Positions 44,539 to 53,560 of a DNA stretch of 64,000 nt are shown in pieces. Position numbers and translations under genes: made by a program. The stretch spans positions 5,084,001 to 5,148,000 of the forward strand of contig NZ_CP045643.1 of assembly GCF_009498275.1 (NCBI RefSeq). The letters run 5' to 3'. The stretch is from Streptomyces fagopyri (lineage in GTDB: Bacteria > Actinomycetota > Actinomycetes > Streptomycetales > Streptomycetaceae). Position 1 is the stretch's first letter. Every line of letters begins with the position of its first letter. The notes under the pieces were generated by a model. It was not told where the DNA came from, did no database searches, and saw only the letters and a list, made by a program, of their open reading frames with translations.

Positions 44539-45519
44539 TCAGGGTTCCAGTACCACCTTGCCGACGGTGGCGCCGGCCTCCAGCGCGCGGTGGGCGGCGG
44601 CCGCCGAGGCGAGCGGGAAGCGGGTCAGGGCCGGGGTGAGGCGGCCGGCGGCGGCTTCGGCGAGGGCCCGCAGCTCCAGGGTGCGCAGGGGGTCGGGGCC
44701 GCCCGCCCTGCGCATCATCGCGGGGCCGAGCACCTGCTCGGTCACGCCCGGCACGATCAGCGGGCCGCCGTCCCGGATGCCCTCGGCGGACCAGCCGAAG
44801 ACGAGATGTCTGCCTCCGGGGCCGAGCAGGTCCACGGCGGCGCGGGCGGTGGCTCCGCCGACACCGTCGAGGACGACGGTCGCGGTACGGGGGCCGAGGT
44901 GGTCGCGGACCTGGGCCGGCCAGGTGCCGTCCCGGCGGTCGACGGCCAGGTCGGCGCCGTTCTCCCGGACCAGGGCCACCTTCTCCGGGCCGCCCGCGAC
45001 GCCGATCACGATGGCGCCCGCGTGCTTGGCGTACTGCACGAGAAGGGTGCCGATGCCGCCCGCGGCGGCGGGGATCACGGCGACGGTGTCCGGGCCCCAC
45101 TCGGTGAACTGCACGATCCCCATCGCCGTACGGCCCGTTCCGATCATGGCGACGGCCTGGGCGAAGCCGAGGTTGTCCGGTATCCCGTGCAGGCGGGCCG
45201 CGTCGGTCACGGCCAGTTCGGCGTATCCGCCGGGCGCGAAGCCGAGGTGGGCGACGACCCGGCTGCCGAGCCAGTGACCGGGGACGCCCTCGCCGAGCGA
45301 CTCGACGGTGCCGGCGACCTCGCGGCCGGGGACGGTGGGGAGCGGGGCGGGAGCGGGCGCGGGACCCCGGGCCCCTTCGCGCAGGGCGGTGTCCAGGAGG
45401 TGGACACCGGCCGCGGCCACGGCGACGCGGACCTGGCCGGGACCCGGCTCGGGGTCCTCGGTCCTCTCGTGGACGAGGTTCTCGGCCGGGCCGAAGGCGT
45501 GCAGACGGACGGCGTGCAT
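44539..45519 (-). CDS. NADPH:quinone oxidoreductase-like medium-chain dehydrogenase
   Basis: The 326-aa zeta-crystallin-type reductase starts MHAVRLHAFGPAENL. It has an N-terminal GroES-like domain (VPGREVAGTVESLG), a nucleotide-binding AAAGGIGTLLVQYAKHAGA and VVLDGVGG. Zinc ligands are absent, as in quinone reductases. It probably reduces quinones at the expense of NADPH. A SoxR-box promoter precedes it, and in S. coelicolor an oxidoreductase of this type (SCO4266) is a known SoxR target, so redox-cycling metabolites should induce it. Confidence 0.92.
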   Translation of the reverse strand: MHAVRLHAFGPAENLVHERTEDPEPGPGQVRVAVAAAGVHLLDTALREGARGPAPAPAPLPTVPGREVAGTVESLGEGVPGHWLGSRVVAHLGFAPGGYAELAVTDAARLHGIPDNLGFAQAVAMIGTGRTAMGIVQFTEWGPDTVAVIPAAAGGIGTLLVQYAKHAGAIVIGVAGGPEKVALVRENGADLAVDRRDGTWPAQVRDHLGPRTATVVLDGVGGATARAAVDLLGPGGRHLVFGWSAEGIRDGGPLIVPGVTEQVLGPAMMRRAGGPDPLRTLELRALAEAAAGRLTPALTRFPLASAAAAHRALEAGATVGKVVLEP

Positions 45520-45555
45520 GCGGAGGGCTCCTCGGGTGCGGGCGGTGATGAGCCC

Positions 45556-45586
45556 AGCCTTCGACCTCAAGCACGCTTGAGGTCAA
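45556..45586 (-). promoter_or_regulatory. SoxR-box promoter of the quinone oxidoreductase gene
   Basis: The 9-bp inverted repeat ACCTCAAGC-AC-GCTTGAGGT (45564-45583) matches the SoxR operator CCTCAAG...CTTGAGG. On the minus strand it sits between -35 TTGACC (45586-45581) and a -10-like AAGGCT (45561-45556) with a 19-bp spacer, the long spacing of MerR-family promoters. It overlaps the stop codon of the upstream FAD gene. Confidence 0.85.
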
Positions 45587-46733
45587 GACGTTCCCGGATG
45601 CCGAAGGCCAGCGCGACGGCTTCGAGCGCGCTGTTGAAGGAGACCTCCGAGAGCATGCCGGGGGCGGCCACCTGGTCGCCCGCGAGGTAGACGCCGTCGC
45701 CGCGGTCGAGCGCGGGGCGGTCGCGCCAGGTGGTGCCCGGCGGGTCGACCGCTCCCGTGCGTCCCAGCGCCACCCCGTCCCGCCGCCAGGTCACGCGCTC
45801 GCGCCAGCCCTTGAAGGCGAGGTCGAGGAGGTGTTCGGCGCGGACGGCGCCGTCGCCGCGTGACTCGTCGGCGGCGATCGGGAACTGCCCCTGGACGAGT
45901 TGCTCCCCGGCCGGGGCGAGGGTGCGGTCCCACGCCGTGGGACGGTCGAGCCGGCCGGGTGCGTCCAGGTCGGAGAGGGAGCGGGGATCGCCGCGCCGGG
46001 TGCGCAGGGCCAGGTCGACGAGGGCGGTCCGGCCGCCGGTCCAGATGAGGGAGTCGTCCCGCAGGAGACGGCGGGCGGAGTCGAGGGAGGTGGCGACGAC
46101 GACCGGGCCGTGACGGTCGGGGAGCGCGTCGACGCGGGAGAGGGTCTCCACCCGGACGCCGAGGTTCCAGGCGCGGGCGGCCATGCGGTCGACGACGGTC
46201 GACCAGCCACCGCGCGGATGACGTGCCTCCGCGGGCATCCGGACGGCCCTGCGCAGCCGTTCCTGCACGAAGGCCGCGGAGAGCGAGCCGGGATCGTGGT
46301 GGAACAGGGTGACCGCCGAGTAGTGGGCGGCGGCGCGGGCGCCCTCCTCGTCCGTCCACGCGCTCGCCCAGCTCAGGAAGTCGGCGTCCACGGGCGCCTG
46401 CCGGGCATCCCGGCGCAGCAGCCTGAACAGGGAGCGGGGCGGGGTGCGGCGCAGGACACCCCGGTGGTGCAGGCGCAGCCGCGCGCTCTCGCGGGCCGGT
46501 ACGGGGGCGAGCGGTCCGGTGAGGCCGCGCTGCTTGAGCCAGGTCCAGTGCGGGCCGCCGCCGTACAGCGTGTGCGGGCCGTTGTCCGTCCGGTACGGGC
46601 CGTGGGCGGTGCGGGCCCGGCCGCCGAGCGTGTGATGGGCCTCGTACAGCGTGACCCTGGCACCCGCCTCGGCGGCGGTGATCGCGGCGGTGAGTCCGGC
46701 GAGGCCGCCGCCGATGACGGTCAGGTGGTCCAT
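45567..46733 (-). CDS. FAD-dependent amine oxidase/desaturase-like protein
   Basis: The 388-aa protein begins MDHLTVIGGGLAGLTAAITA, the FAD Rossmann motif, followed by YEAHHTLGGRART and the C-terminal GDGVYLAGDQVAAPGMLSEVSFNSALEA segment of the phytoene-desaturase/monoamine-oxidase group. GAGAGG lies 8 bases before the ATG at 46733. Substrate unknown. Its last codons contain the SoxR box of the next gene, so its end is conserved for two reasons. Confidence 0.85.
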   Translation of the reverse strand: MDHLTVIGGGLAGLTAAITAAEAGARVTLYEAHHTLGGRARTAHGPYRTDNGPHTLYGGGPHWTWLKQRGLTGPLAPVPARESARLRLHHRGVLRRTPPRSLFRLLRRDARQAPVDADFLSWASAWTDEEGARAAAHYSAVTLFHHDPGSLSAAFVQERLRRAVRMPAEARHPRGGWSTVVDRMAARAWNLGVRVETLSRVDALPDRHGPVVVATSLDSARRLLRDDSLIWTGGRTALVDLALRTRRGDPRSLSDLDAPGRLDRPTAWDRTLAPAGEQLVQGQFPIAADESRGDGAVRAEHLLDLAFKGWRERVTWRRDGVALGRTGAVDPPGTTWRDRPALDRGDGVYLAGDQVAAPGMLSEVSFNSALEAVALAFGIRERLDLKRA

Positions 46734-46859
46734 GGTTGGCCTCTCCCTGCGGTCGGGGTCGTCTTGCCGGGTACGACTGTCCGCGGGCCCGGAATGTGAC
46801 ACCGGGGGACAGGACCGCAGGTCGGAGGCCTTGTCAGTGGGGGAGTGCAGGATGGGGTC

Positions 46860-47576
46860 ATGGTGCGGAGAGCGGCGGGCAGGGCGGGCGGTCCGGGCAG
46901 GGCGGGCGGTCCGGTGAAGGGGGCGCGGCGGCCGGAGGTGCGGCTGCCGCCGCTGGAGCCCCACGAGGGCTCAGCGCTGGAGCCGGACGGGGACTACGAC
47001 GGGCTGGAGTTCCGGGAGAGGGACTTCGCCGGGCAGGACGGCGGGGGCGCGCGTTTCATGGACTGCGCGCTGACGGGGTGCGCGCTGGACGAGACGCGGC
47101 TGCACCACGCGCGGGTGCTGGACTCGGTCCTGACGGGCGTACGGGGCGTGGGCACCGATCTGGCCGAGTCGGCGTTGCGCGACGTCGAGCTGGTCGACGC
47201 CCGTCTGGGCGGGGTGCAGCTGCACGGTTCCGTGCTGGAGCGCGTGCTGATCCGCGGCGGCAAGATCGACTATCTGAACCTGCGCAGGGCCCGCCTCAAG
47301 GACGTCGTCTTCGAGGGCTGTGTGCTGGTGGAGCCGGACTTCGGCGGTGCCCGGCTGGAGCGCGTGGAATTCGTGGACTGTGTCGTCAAGGGCGCCGACC
47401 TCACCGCGGCGACTCTGGTCGACGTGGATCTGCGCCGCGCCGCGGAACTGGACGTCGCGCGGGGCGTGGACCGGATGGCGGGCGCGGTGATCAGCCCGGC
47501 CCAGTTGCTCGACCTGGCACCGGTGCTGGCGGCCGCGCTGGGCGTGCGGGTGCTCGGCGAGGTGGGTGAGATCTGA
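46860..47576 (+). CDS. Pentapeptide-repeat protein
   Basis: The 238-aa protein has a Gly/Arg-rich front, then many imperfect A(D/N)LXX pentapeptides in register: FRERDFAGQDGGGARFMDC, ALTGCALDETRLHHARVL, ESALRDVELVDARLGGVQL, LNLRRARLKDVVFEGCVL, ADLTAATLVDVDLRRA. Such repeats form a right-handed quadrilateral beta-helix. Some members mimic DNA and protect gyrase, but most have unknown roles. The ATG at 46860 is preferred to a GTG at 46845 on ribosome-binding-site spacing. Confidence 0.88.
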   Translation: MVRRAAGRAGGPGRAGGPVKGARRPEVRLPPLEPHEGSALEPDGDYDGLEFRERDFAGQDGGGARFMDCALTGCALDETRLHHARVLDSVLTGVRGVGTDLAESALRDVELVDARLGGVQLHGSVLERVLIRGGKIDYLNLRRARLKDVVFEGCVLVEPDFGGARLERVEFVDCVVKGADLTAATLVDVDLRRAAELDVARGVDRMAGAVISPAQLLDLAPVLAAALGVRVLGEVGEI

Positions 47577-47733
47577 GAGGGGGAGGCGGGTGGCGTCCGA
47601 GGGGGGAAGGGCGGCCCCAGGGGAGAGGGCGGTGCGAAGGGGAAGGGCGGCCCGAGGCGGAGGGGGTCCGCCCGAGGGGCACGGGGCGGCTCGGAGAGGG
47701 GGACCGAGGCGGGGGAGGAGGCCCGCGGGGGGA
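47577..47733 (+). other. G-rich, strand-asymmetric spacer
   Basis: The plus strand has many runs of four to six G (AGGGGG, GAGGGGGGAAGGG) and few C runs. It separates the pentapeptide-repeat gene from a convergent gene. It could form G-quadruplexes or simply be a low-complexity spacer; no gene or hairpin terminator was seen. Confidence 0.5.
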
Positions 47734-48234
47734 TCAGGTCACGCGGGGGAAGCGGGCCTGGAGGGTCCACAGGGCCGGGTTCTCCGCGAGGTCCTCGTGC
47801 AGGTCGGTGAGGTCCGCGATCAGGTCGTGCAGGAAGTCGCGGGCCTCCCGGCGCAGCGCGGAGTGCGCGAAGGTCAGCGGCTCCTCGTCACGGTGCATCC
47901 AGTCGGCCTCGATGTCGACCCAGCCGAAGCGGCGTTCGAAGAGCATGCGGTCCGTCGACTCGGTGAAGTCGAGCTCGGCGTGCTGGGGGCGGGAGGCCCG
48001 GCTGCCGTGCGGGTCCCGGTCCAGCTGCTCCACGATGTCGCACAGCGCCCACGCGAAGTCGAGCACCGGCACCCATCCCCACGCCGTGGACACCTCCCGG
48101 TCCGCCTTGGTGTCGGCGAGATACACGTCGCCGCAGAACAGGTCGTGCCGCAGGGCGTGGACGTCCGCGCGGCGGTAGTCGGTCTGCGGGGGGTCGGGGA
48201 ACCGGTTGGAGAGGGCGTAGCCGATGTCGAGCAC
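47734..48234 (-). CDS. Conserved hypothetical protein
   Basis: The 166-aa protein has segments VLDIGYALSNRFPDPPQTDY, WGWVPVLDFAWALCDIVEQL and FERRFGWVDIEADWMHRDEEPLT, with many Trp and Asp residues, looking like a globular cytoplasmic protein. I do not recognise the family. The start is uncertain: I took the GTG at 48234, which has no good ribosome-binding site, because the frame runs on into the divergent peptidase gene. The two starts would be 37 bp apart. Confidence 0.65.
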   Translation of the reverse strand: MLDIGYALSNRFPDPPQTDYRRADVHALRHDLFCGDVYLADTKADREVSTAWGWVPVLDFAWALCDIVEQLDRDPHGSRASRPQHAELDFTESTDRMLFERRFGWVDIEADWMHRDEEPLTFAHSALRREARDFLHDLIADLTDLHEDLAENPALWTLQARFPRVT

Positions 48235-48271
48235 GTACGTGATGGTGTCATGGGCTCGTAGGATCGCGGAC

Positions 48272-49681
48272 GTGCCCCGATCTTCCGTGATCGTCCCCTG
48301 TGCCCTGGTTCTCACCCTCACCTGCGCGCTCACCGCGTGCGGCGGCGGGGACGGCTCGGCAGGCGCCCCGGGCCTGCGCGACCCCTATTTCCCGAAGATG
48401 GGCAACGGCGGCTACGACGTCTCGCACTACGGCCTGACCCTCTCCTACGACCCCGGTGGCAAACGGCTGCGGGGCACCGCCCGGATCACCGCGCGGGCGA
48501 CCCGGAGCCTCGACGCCTTCAACCTCGACCTGAAGGGCCTGGACGTCACCGGCGTCCTGGTCGGTGGCCGGGACGCCCGCTGGAGCAGGGCGGGCCAGGA
48601 GCTGACGGTGCGCCCGCGCACGGCCCTCGGCAAGGGCGGGACGTTCCGCGTCACGGTCCGCTACGCGGGCACGCCGGAGACACTCACGGACCCGGACGGC
48701 TCGCGGGAGGGCTGGCTGCCCACGGCGCGCGGCGCGCTCGCCCTCGGCGAACCCGTCGGCTCGATGACCTGGTTCCCCGGTAACCACCACCCCTCCGACA
48801 AGGCGTCGTACGACATCACGATCACGGTCCCCAAGGGGCTGAGCGCGGTCTCCAACGGGGAGCTGAGGAGCGAGACGACGGCCGCCGACGGCCGCAGGAC
48901 CTTCGCCTGGCACACCGCCGAACCGATGGCGAGTTACGTCGCGACGCTCGCCGTCGGGGCGTACGACATCACCCGCGGCGTGACGAAGAGCGGTCTGCCC
49001 GTGTACGTCGCCGTCGACCCGGCACAGACCGCCGCGAGCGCGAAGGTGCTGGCCCGCATTCCGGAGATCATGGAGTGGGAGACGTACAACTTCGGCCCGT
49101 ACCCGTTCTCGTCCACCGGCGCGATCGTCGAGCGCGCCGGCGTCGCCGACTACGCGCTCGAGACCCAGAACCGCCCCGTCTTCCCCGGTGCCCCCGACAT
49201 CGAGACGCTGGTCCACGAACTGGCCCACGAATGGTACGGAGACTCCGTCACCCCCGCGTCCTGGCAGGACATGTGGCTCAACGAGGGCTTCGCCACGTAC
49301 GCGGAGTGGCTCTGGCAGGAGGACCACGACGGCGACACGGCCGACCAGATCTTCGACGCCCTCTACCGGGGCGACTACTACGACGACGTCGCCGCCGGCC
49401 GGGCGATCTGGGACTTCCCGCCCGCCAAGCCCTCCGGCGCGGCCCACATCTCCAACAGTCCCGTCTACGAACGCGGCGCCATGGTCCTCCACAAGATCCG
49501 CAGGACCGTCGGCGACGACACCTTCTACGACATCATCCAGGGCTGGGCCGCCACCCACCGCCACGGCAACGCGACGACCGCCGACTTCACCGCGTACGTC
49601 GAGAAGAAGGCGCCGGACAAGGACTTCGGCGGTATCTGGAAGGACTGGCTGTACGGCGACGGCAGACCGGCCCGGCCCTGA
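48272..49681 (+). CDS. M1-family metallopeptidase, lipoprotein
   Basis: The 469-aa protein has a lipoprotein signal (VLTLTCALTAC, lipidated Cys). The zinc site HELAHEWYGD with the third ligand Glu in WLNEGFATYAEW (18 residues on) is the M1 (gluzincin) signature. The GAMEN exopeptidase motif appears changed (GVADYALETQNRPV), so it resembles the LTA4-hydrolase/cold-active aminopeptidase branch often found as Streptomyces lipoproteins. It acts outside the membrane on peptides. A GTG start follows AGGA. Confidence 0.92.
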   Translation: MPRSSVIVPCALVLTLTCALTACGGGDGSAGAPGLRDPYFPKMGNGGYDVSHYGLTLSYDPGGKRLRGTARITARATRSLDAFNLDLKGLDVTGVLVGGRDARWSRAGQELTVRPRTALGKGGTFRVTVRYAGTPETLTDPDGSREGWLPTARGALALGEPVGSMTWFPGNHHPSDKASYDITITVPKGLSAVSNGELRSETTAADGRRTFAWHTAEPMASYVATLAVGAYDITRGVTKSGLPVYVAVDPAQTAASAKVLARIPEIMEWETYNFGPYPFSSTGAIVERAGVADYALETQNRPVFPGAPDIETLVHELAHEWYGDSVTPASWQDMWLNEGFATYAEWLWQEDHDGDTADQIFDALYRGDYYDDVAAGRAIWDFPPAKPSGAAHISNSPVYERGAMVLHKIRRTVGDDTFYDIIQGWAATHRHGNATTADFTAYVEKKAPDKDFGGIWKDWLYGDGRPARP

Positions 49682-49750
49682 GGCCCGGCCCGGGCCCCCG
49701 CCGTGCGCGGGCGGACGCGTGGGGGCGAGCGCCGGGGGCAGGGTGGGGGC

Positions 49751-50125
49751 ATGACGACGACGCTCGGTTCCTTTGTCCTCGGTACTCCGGATCCGCCCGC
49801 GCTGGCCGACTTCTACCGGGCCCTGCTGGGCTGGCAGGAAGTCGACCGCGAACCGGCGTGGGTGCGGCTGCGGGCTCCCGGACAGGAACGCCCCGGCCTC
49901 AGCTTCCAGCTGGAGACCGGCCACACCGCTCCCGTGTGGCCGCAACGGCCGGGCACCCAGCAGATGCAGGCCCACCTGGACCTCCAGGTCGACGACCTGG
50001 AGGCGGAGACCGAGCGGGCCCGCGCCCTGGGCGCGACGCTGGAGGAGTACCAGCCCCAGAAGGACGTACGAGTCCTGCGCGATCCGCACGGCCACCTGTT
50101 CTGCCTCTTCGTCCCGGGGGCCTGA
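49751..50125 (+). CDS. VOC (glyoxalase/bleomycin resistance-like) superfamily protein
   Basis: The 124-aa protein is a single VOC domain: LGSFVLGTPDPPALADFYRALLGW start, HLDLQVDDLEAETERARALGATL in the middle and VLRDPHGHLFCLFV at the end, which carries the usual metal ligand position (His in HLDL, and the Glu position replaced near FCLF). It could bind a small aromatic or drug. GGGTGGGGGC lies just upstream of the ATG. Confidence 0.9.
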   Translation: MTTTLGSFVLGTPDPPALADFYRALLGWQEVDREPAWVRLRAPGQERPGLSFQLETGHTAPVWPQRPGTQQMQAHLDLQVDDLEAETERARALGATLEEYQPQKDVRVLRDPHGHLFCLFVPGA

Positions 50126-50258
50126 ACGGCCGGGCGTGCCGCGGGAGTCCCGCCTCGCTCGCCCGCTCGCCCGCTCGCCCGGCGTGTCCGTCCGCCGGCC
50201 CGCCTCGCGACGCCCGGCCCGCTCTCCGGGTGGACGGCGGGACCCCCGCGACACGGTC

Positions 50259-50804
50259 CTAGACGGTGTCGGCCCGCTCGGGGCCGGAGGAGTCCAGGGT
50301 CTTGCGCAGGACCGCGCACGGACGGCCCAGCCGCCGGTCCTCGCGGTGGTCGATCACCTCGTACCCGAGGGCGGTCCAGAAGGCGAGGCCCTTGGGGTTG
50401 TTGTCGAGGACCGCGAGGCGCACGCCGGTGCGGCCGGTGGCCCGGAACCGCTCCTCGACCCCGGCCGCCAGCGCCCTGCCGTATCCCCTGCCGTGCTCGC
50501 GGGCGTCCACGAGGAGCAGGCCGATCCACGGGTCCGGATCCGCCGGGTCGGGATGGCGCGCCAGCGTGATGGCGAAGCCGACGAGCCGTCCTCCGCCACG
50601 GGCGAGCAGCAACTCCACTCCCGGCTGGGCGGCCTCCTCCGCGAGCGCCTCCGCGACCTGCTCCGGGCGGATGTCGTCCGGGTCGGGGAAGTCGCCGCTC
50701 AGGGCGTTGAATTCACGGTTGGAGACGTGCAGGGCGGTGAGTTCGGTCAGGAGCGGGCCCGGGATGTCGTGGTCGGGGGCGAGGGGCAGGGATTCGAGGA
50801 TCAC
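50259..50804 (-). CDS. GNAT-family N-acetyltransferase
   Basis: The 181-aa protein has the acetyl-CoA motif GLLLVDAREHGRGYGRALAAGVEE and the following VRLAVLDNNPKGLAFWTALGYEV, with the usual C-terminal strand. The N-terminal half (LPLAPDHDIPGPLLTELTAL) is variable. Substrate unknown. It starts with GTG at 50804. Convergent with the VOC gene. Confidence 0.9.
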   Translation of the reverse strand: MILESLPLAPDHDIPGPLLTELTALHVSNREFNALSGDFPDPDDIRPEQVAEALAEEAAQPGVELLLARGGGRLVGFAITLARHPDPADPDPWIGLLLVDAREHGRGYGRALAAGVEERFRATGRTGVRLAVLDNNPKGLAFWTALGYEVIDHREDRRLGRPCAVLRKTLDSSGPERADTV

Positions 50805-50886
50805 GCGGTGCAGGCTAATGGCCGGGACCGGCCGAGGACGGCTCCGCCGTCCCGGACCCCGTCAGGCCGCACCCGAGCCCATGCGA

Positions 50887-50922
50887 AGAGCCCCTGGCCC
50901 GGGTTGCCGGGTCAGAGGCTCT
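50887..50922. terminator. Hairpin terminator of terD
   Basis: A 16-bp arm starting AGAGCC pairs with its partner ending GGCTCT, with one mismatch and one G-U pair, around GTTG. It lies 20 bp beyond the terD stop. Confidence 0.75.
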
Positions 50923-50941
50923 GTCGACTCGCGCGTACGGA

Positions 50942-51517
50942 TCAGACGTTGACGCCGAAGTCCTGGGCGATGCCCGTCAGGCCCGAGGCGTAGCCCTGGC
51001 CGACCGCGCGGAACTTCCACTCCGCGCCGTTGCGGTAGAGCTCGCCGAAGACCATCGCCGTCTCCGTCGCCGCGTCCTCGGACAGGTCGTAGCGGGCGAT
51101 CTCCGTGCCGCCGGCCTGGTTGACGATGCGGATGTAGGCGTTGCGGACCTGGCCGAAGTTCTGCGAGCGGGTCTCCGCGTCGTAGATGGAGACCGGGAAG
51201 ACGATCTTGTCGATGTCGGCGGGGAGGCCCGCCAGGTTGACGTTGATCGCCTCGTCGTCGCCCGCGCCCTCGCCGGTGCGGTTGTCACCGGTGTGGACGA
51301 TCGTCTGGTCCGGGGTCTGCTTGTTGTTGAAGAACACGAAGTGCGCGTCCGAGTAGACCTTGCCCTGCTGGTTGACCGCGATGGCCGAGGCGTCGAGGTC
51401 GAAGTCGGTGCCCGTGGTGCTGCGGACGTCCCAGCCGAGGCCCACGGTGACGGCGGTCAGGCCCGGAGCCTCCTTGGTGAGCGAGACGTTGCCACCCTTG
51501 GACAGGCTTACAGCCAT
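50942..51517 (-). CDS. terD: TerD-family calcium-binding stress protein
   Basis: The 191-aa protein begins [20 protein letters not shown] and has the TerD motifs [20 protein letters not shown] (Ca-binding Asp cluster), [19 protein letters not shown] and the conserved end [21 protein letters not shown]. TerD proteins bind calcium and are linked to tellurite resistance, oxidative stress and differentiation in Streptomyces. It is a single gene here, with no other ter genes nearby. Confidence 0.96.
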   Translation of the reverse strand: MAVSLSKGGNVSLTKEAPGLTAVTVGLGWDVRSTTGTDFDLDASAIAVNQQGKVYSDAHFVFFNNKQTPDQTIVHTGDNRTGEGAGDDEAINVNLAGLPADIDKIVFPVSIYDAETRSQNFGQVRNAYIRIVNQAGGTEIARYDLSEDAATETAMVFGELYRNGAEWKFRAVGQGYASGLTGIAQDFGVNV

Positions 51518-51715
51518 TGTTGGGAGTCCCTTCCCTCGTTGCGTACGTGCGGTGTGCCCGTACGGTTGGGCTTCGTACGGCCACGAAGCTACAGCTACCC
51601 CTAAGAACGCCAAGAGGGGTGCCGAAGGTTCCGGCTGTCTTTACTCTCTTTACCTTCGCGTCGGACGGGTCGCCGCGCGAAAAACGGGTGACGTGGACCG
51701 GACATCCGGGGGACC

Positions 51716-52150
51716 ATGGACCTCATGTCCGGTCCCTATGTCATCCGCGGCTCCGTCTCCCTGCCCGAGGCCGAGCTCCTGTGGCGTTTCTCGCGGTCCA
51801 GCGGACCGGGCGGACAGCATGTCAACACCACCGACTCGCAGGTCGAGCTGCGGTTCGACCTCGCGAAGACCGAGGCGCTGCCCCCTGTCTGGAAGGAGCG
51901 GGCGCTCGCCAAGCTCGCCGGGCGGCTCGTCGACGGCGTGATCAGCGTGCGCTCCTCCGAGCACCGTTCGCAGTGGCGCAACCGGGAGACCGCGGCCGTA
52001 CGGCTGGCCTCGCTCCTCGCCGAGGCGACGGTGCCGCCCAAGCCGCGCCGGGCCACCCGTATCCCCAGGGGCATCAACGAGCGGCGGCTGCGTGAGAAGA
52101 AGCAGCGCGGGGACACCAAGCGCGGCCGGTCCGGGCGGGACTGGGGCTGA
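51716..52150 (+). CDS. arfB: Peptidyl-tRNA hydrolase ArfB (YaeJ)
   Basis: The 144-aa protein has the release-factor GGQ loop (SRSSGPGGQHVNTTDSQVEL, about residues 24-43) and a basic tail (RKPRRATRIPRG..., REKKQRGDTKRGRSGRDW) that inserts in the empty mRNA channel. It rescues ribosomes stalled without a stop codon. The ATG at 51716 follows CGGGGGACC; a second ATG nine bases on is possible. Confidence 0.93.
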   Translation: MDLMSGPYVIRGSVSLPEAELLWRFSRSSGPGGQHVNTTDSQVELRFDLAKTEALPPVWKERALAKLAGRLVDGVISVRSSEHRSQWRNRETAAVRLASLLAEATVPPKPRRATRIPRGINERRLREKKQRGDTKRGRSGRDWG

Positions 52151-52261
52151 GGGCCGTCCCGTTCCGGACACCGGGGCTCCGCGGGTGCCGTGCGAAACGC
52201 CCGGCACCGTACGCGTATTGAGCGACGGGCCGAGTCGGCCACTCGTGGCTACGCTCGGACA

Positions 52262-52543
52262 ATGGACGGAAATGAGGACAAAGCGCATCTGGAGTGGTGG
52301 GCCAACCGATCGAGCTGCCTGGCACGGATCCCCGTCCGGCTGGCCGCCGGGCCCGGCTCCCGGGCCTGGGACGCCGTCGTCTCGCCGCCGCTGGACAGGG
52401 GCGCGCGGGAGGACATGCAGTTCCTGATCGAGGCCAGCCCGTACTTCACCCTCCGCTTCGGCGACGATTCCGTGACGGAGGTCGAGGTGGAGCGGGCGGG
52501 CGACCCCGGCCGGCTGCGGCTGAGCGCCGTGCCGGAGGTCTGA
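52262..52543 (+). CDS. Conserved hypothetical protein (93 aa)
   Basis: A 93-aa protein starting MDGNEDKAHLEWWANRSSCL and ending in a strand-rich half (PYFTLRFGDDSVTEVEVERA). No domain known to me. It lies 111 bp after arfB, in the same direction, and is followed by a strong hairpin. Translation is likely given the clean frame, but there is no strong ribosome-binding site. Confidence 0.6.
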   Translation: MDGNEDKAHLEWWANRSSCLARIPVRLAAGPGSRAWDAVVSPPLDRGAREDMQFLIEASPYFTLRFGDDSVTEVEVERAGDPGRLRLSAVPEV

Positions 52544-52554
52544 CGCCACATCAC

Positions 52555-52603
52555 CGGGCCCGCGGTCCGTCAATCCGCCGACGGACGAAGGACCGCGGGC
52601 CCG
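52555..52603. terminator. 14-bp perfect hairpin
   Basis: Arms 52555-52568 and 52590-52603 pair perfectly. A competing inner stem GTCCGTC/GACGGAC lies within the loop, so two alternative folds exist. It follows the small gene ending at 52543. Confidence 0.75.
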
Positions 52604-52777
52604 ACGGGGAGATGTGACGGATGGGCGACAGTGAATTTCTGAACGAGAACCATGACAACGGTGGGAACGCGGGCAGGAACACGTCCGGAAATGCGAAAGC
52701 GAATCATTACGGCAATGGCGCGGGGCGGCCCCGGGAACGTCCCGGGGAACGGCTCACGGAACTGCTCGGGGAACGGG

Positions 52778-53560
52778 AACGAATTCCTCGCCGAGCGTTT
52801 CGCATCGCGTCGCGGCCGTCCGCGCGCCGTCGCCCACCGCGTGCCCGCTCGCTCACGGAGGCCGCTGACGCCGTGCCGGAGGCCCGGCTCGGGCTCAGCC
52901 GCGCGGACGCCGGCCCGGCCGGCCGTCCCGGCGGCCGGCTGACGACCGCCGTCGTTCGTGCGTCGGGTCCGTCTCGGCATGCTCCGCTTCCGGGGGACCC
53001 GCGGCGCGGAGCCGCCGGAGGAGGCGCCCGGGGTCCGCGTGCCCGAGCCGGTGCTCGGCCCCTTCGGCGGCGTCGACCCCGAACGGCGGTCGCTGCTCGC
53101 CCGCTCGGCGGGTCCCGCGCCGCCGGCGGTCCCGGAGACGCTGACGCCCGCCGAACGGCTCGCCTTCGTGCCGTACGGCCTGTTCGCGGTGCTCTTCGAC
53201 GAGATCGCGCCCATCGCGGGCCGTATCCGGCGGCCTCCCGGCCGCTCGCCGGCCGGCCCCGGATCGGCTGCCGGGGCGCCGCCCCGCGCGCGGCGCCGGA
53301 GAGCGACCTCACGGCCCCGGACGTGGTGTTCGACCCGGATGTGGTGGCGCGGTCCCAGTGCGGGGTGACGACCTGGCGTGGTGAATGTGGACTCGAAGCG
53401 AGCCGATTCGCCCGTGCGGCCCGTGCCGTGCGGGCCGCCTTCGGCAACGGCGCCGCGGGGGTCGGCCGCGGGCTCGGGCCACTGGTCGAGGGCCGTGCCG
53501 TCCACCGCCACCCCCACCGCCACCGGCCGGCGCGGATCGCCGAGGGCGCCGGTCACCGCG
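52778..53560 (+). pseudogene. Decayed ECF41/SigJ-type sigma factor gene with frameshifts
   Basis: Pieces of one ECF sigma factor appear in order in different frames: FLAERFASRRGRPRAVAHRV, then LTEAADAVPEARLGLSRADA with RLTTAVVRA (region 2), then RLGMLRFRGTRGAEPPEE with LTPAERLAFVPYGLFAVLFD and EIAPIAGR (region 4), then APDVVFDPDVVAR and FGNGAAGVG (SnoaL-like C-terminal domain of the ECF41 group). At least three frameshifts separate them and the segment after EIAPIAGR is shortened. The intact protein would be about 290 aa. No functional sigma factor can be made. Confidence 0.75.

Noticed and set aside
47577..47733. Possible CRISPR or satellite array
   Set aside because: The G-rich blocks are irregular, with no constant repeat length or unique spacers. 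No CRISPR array was seen anywhere in the window.
52621..52777. Asn/Gly-rich ORF start before the sigma remnant as a real gene
   Set aside because: The frame runs straight into the frameshifted sigma-factor pieces and shows no family features.
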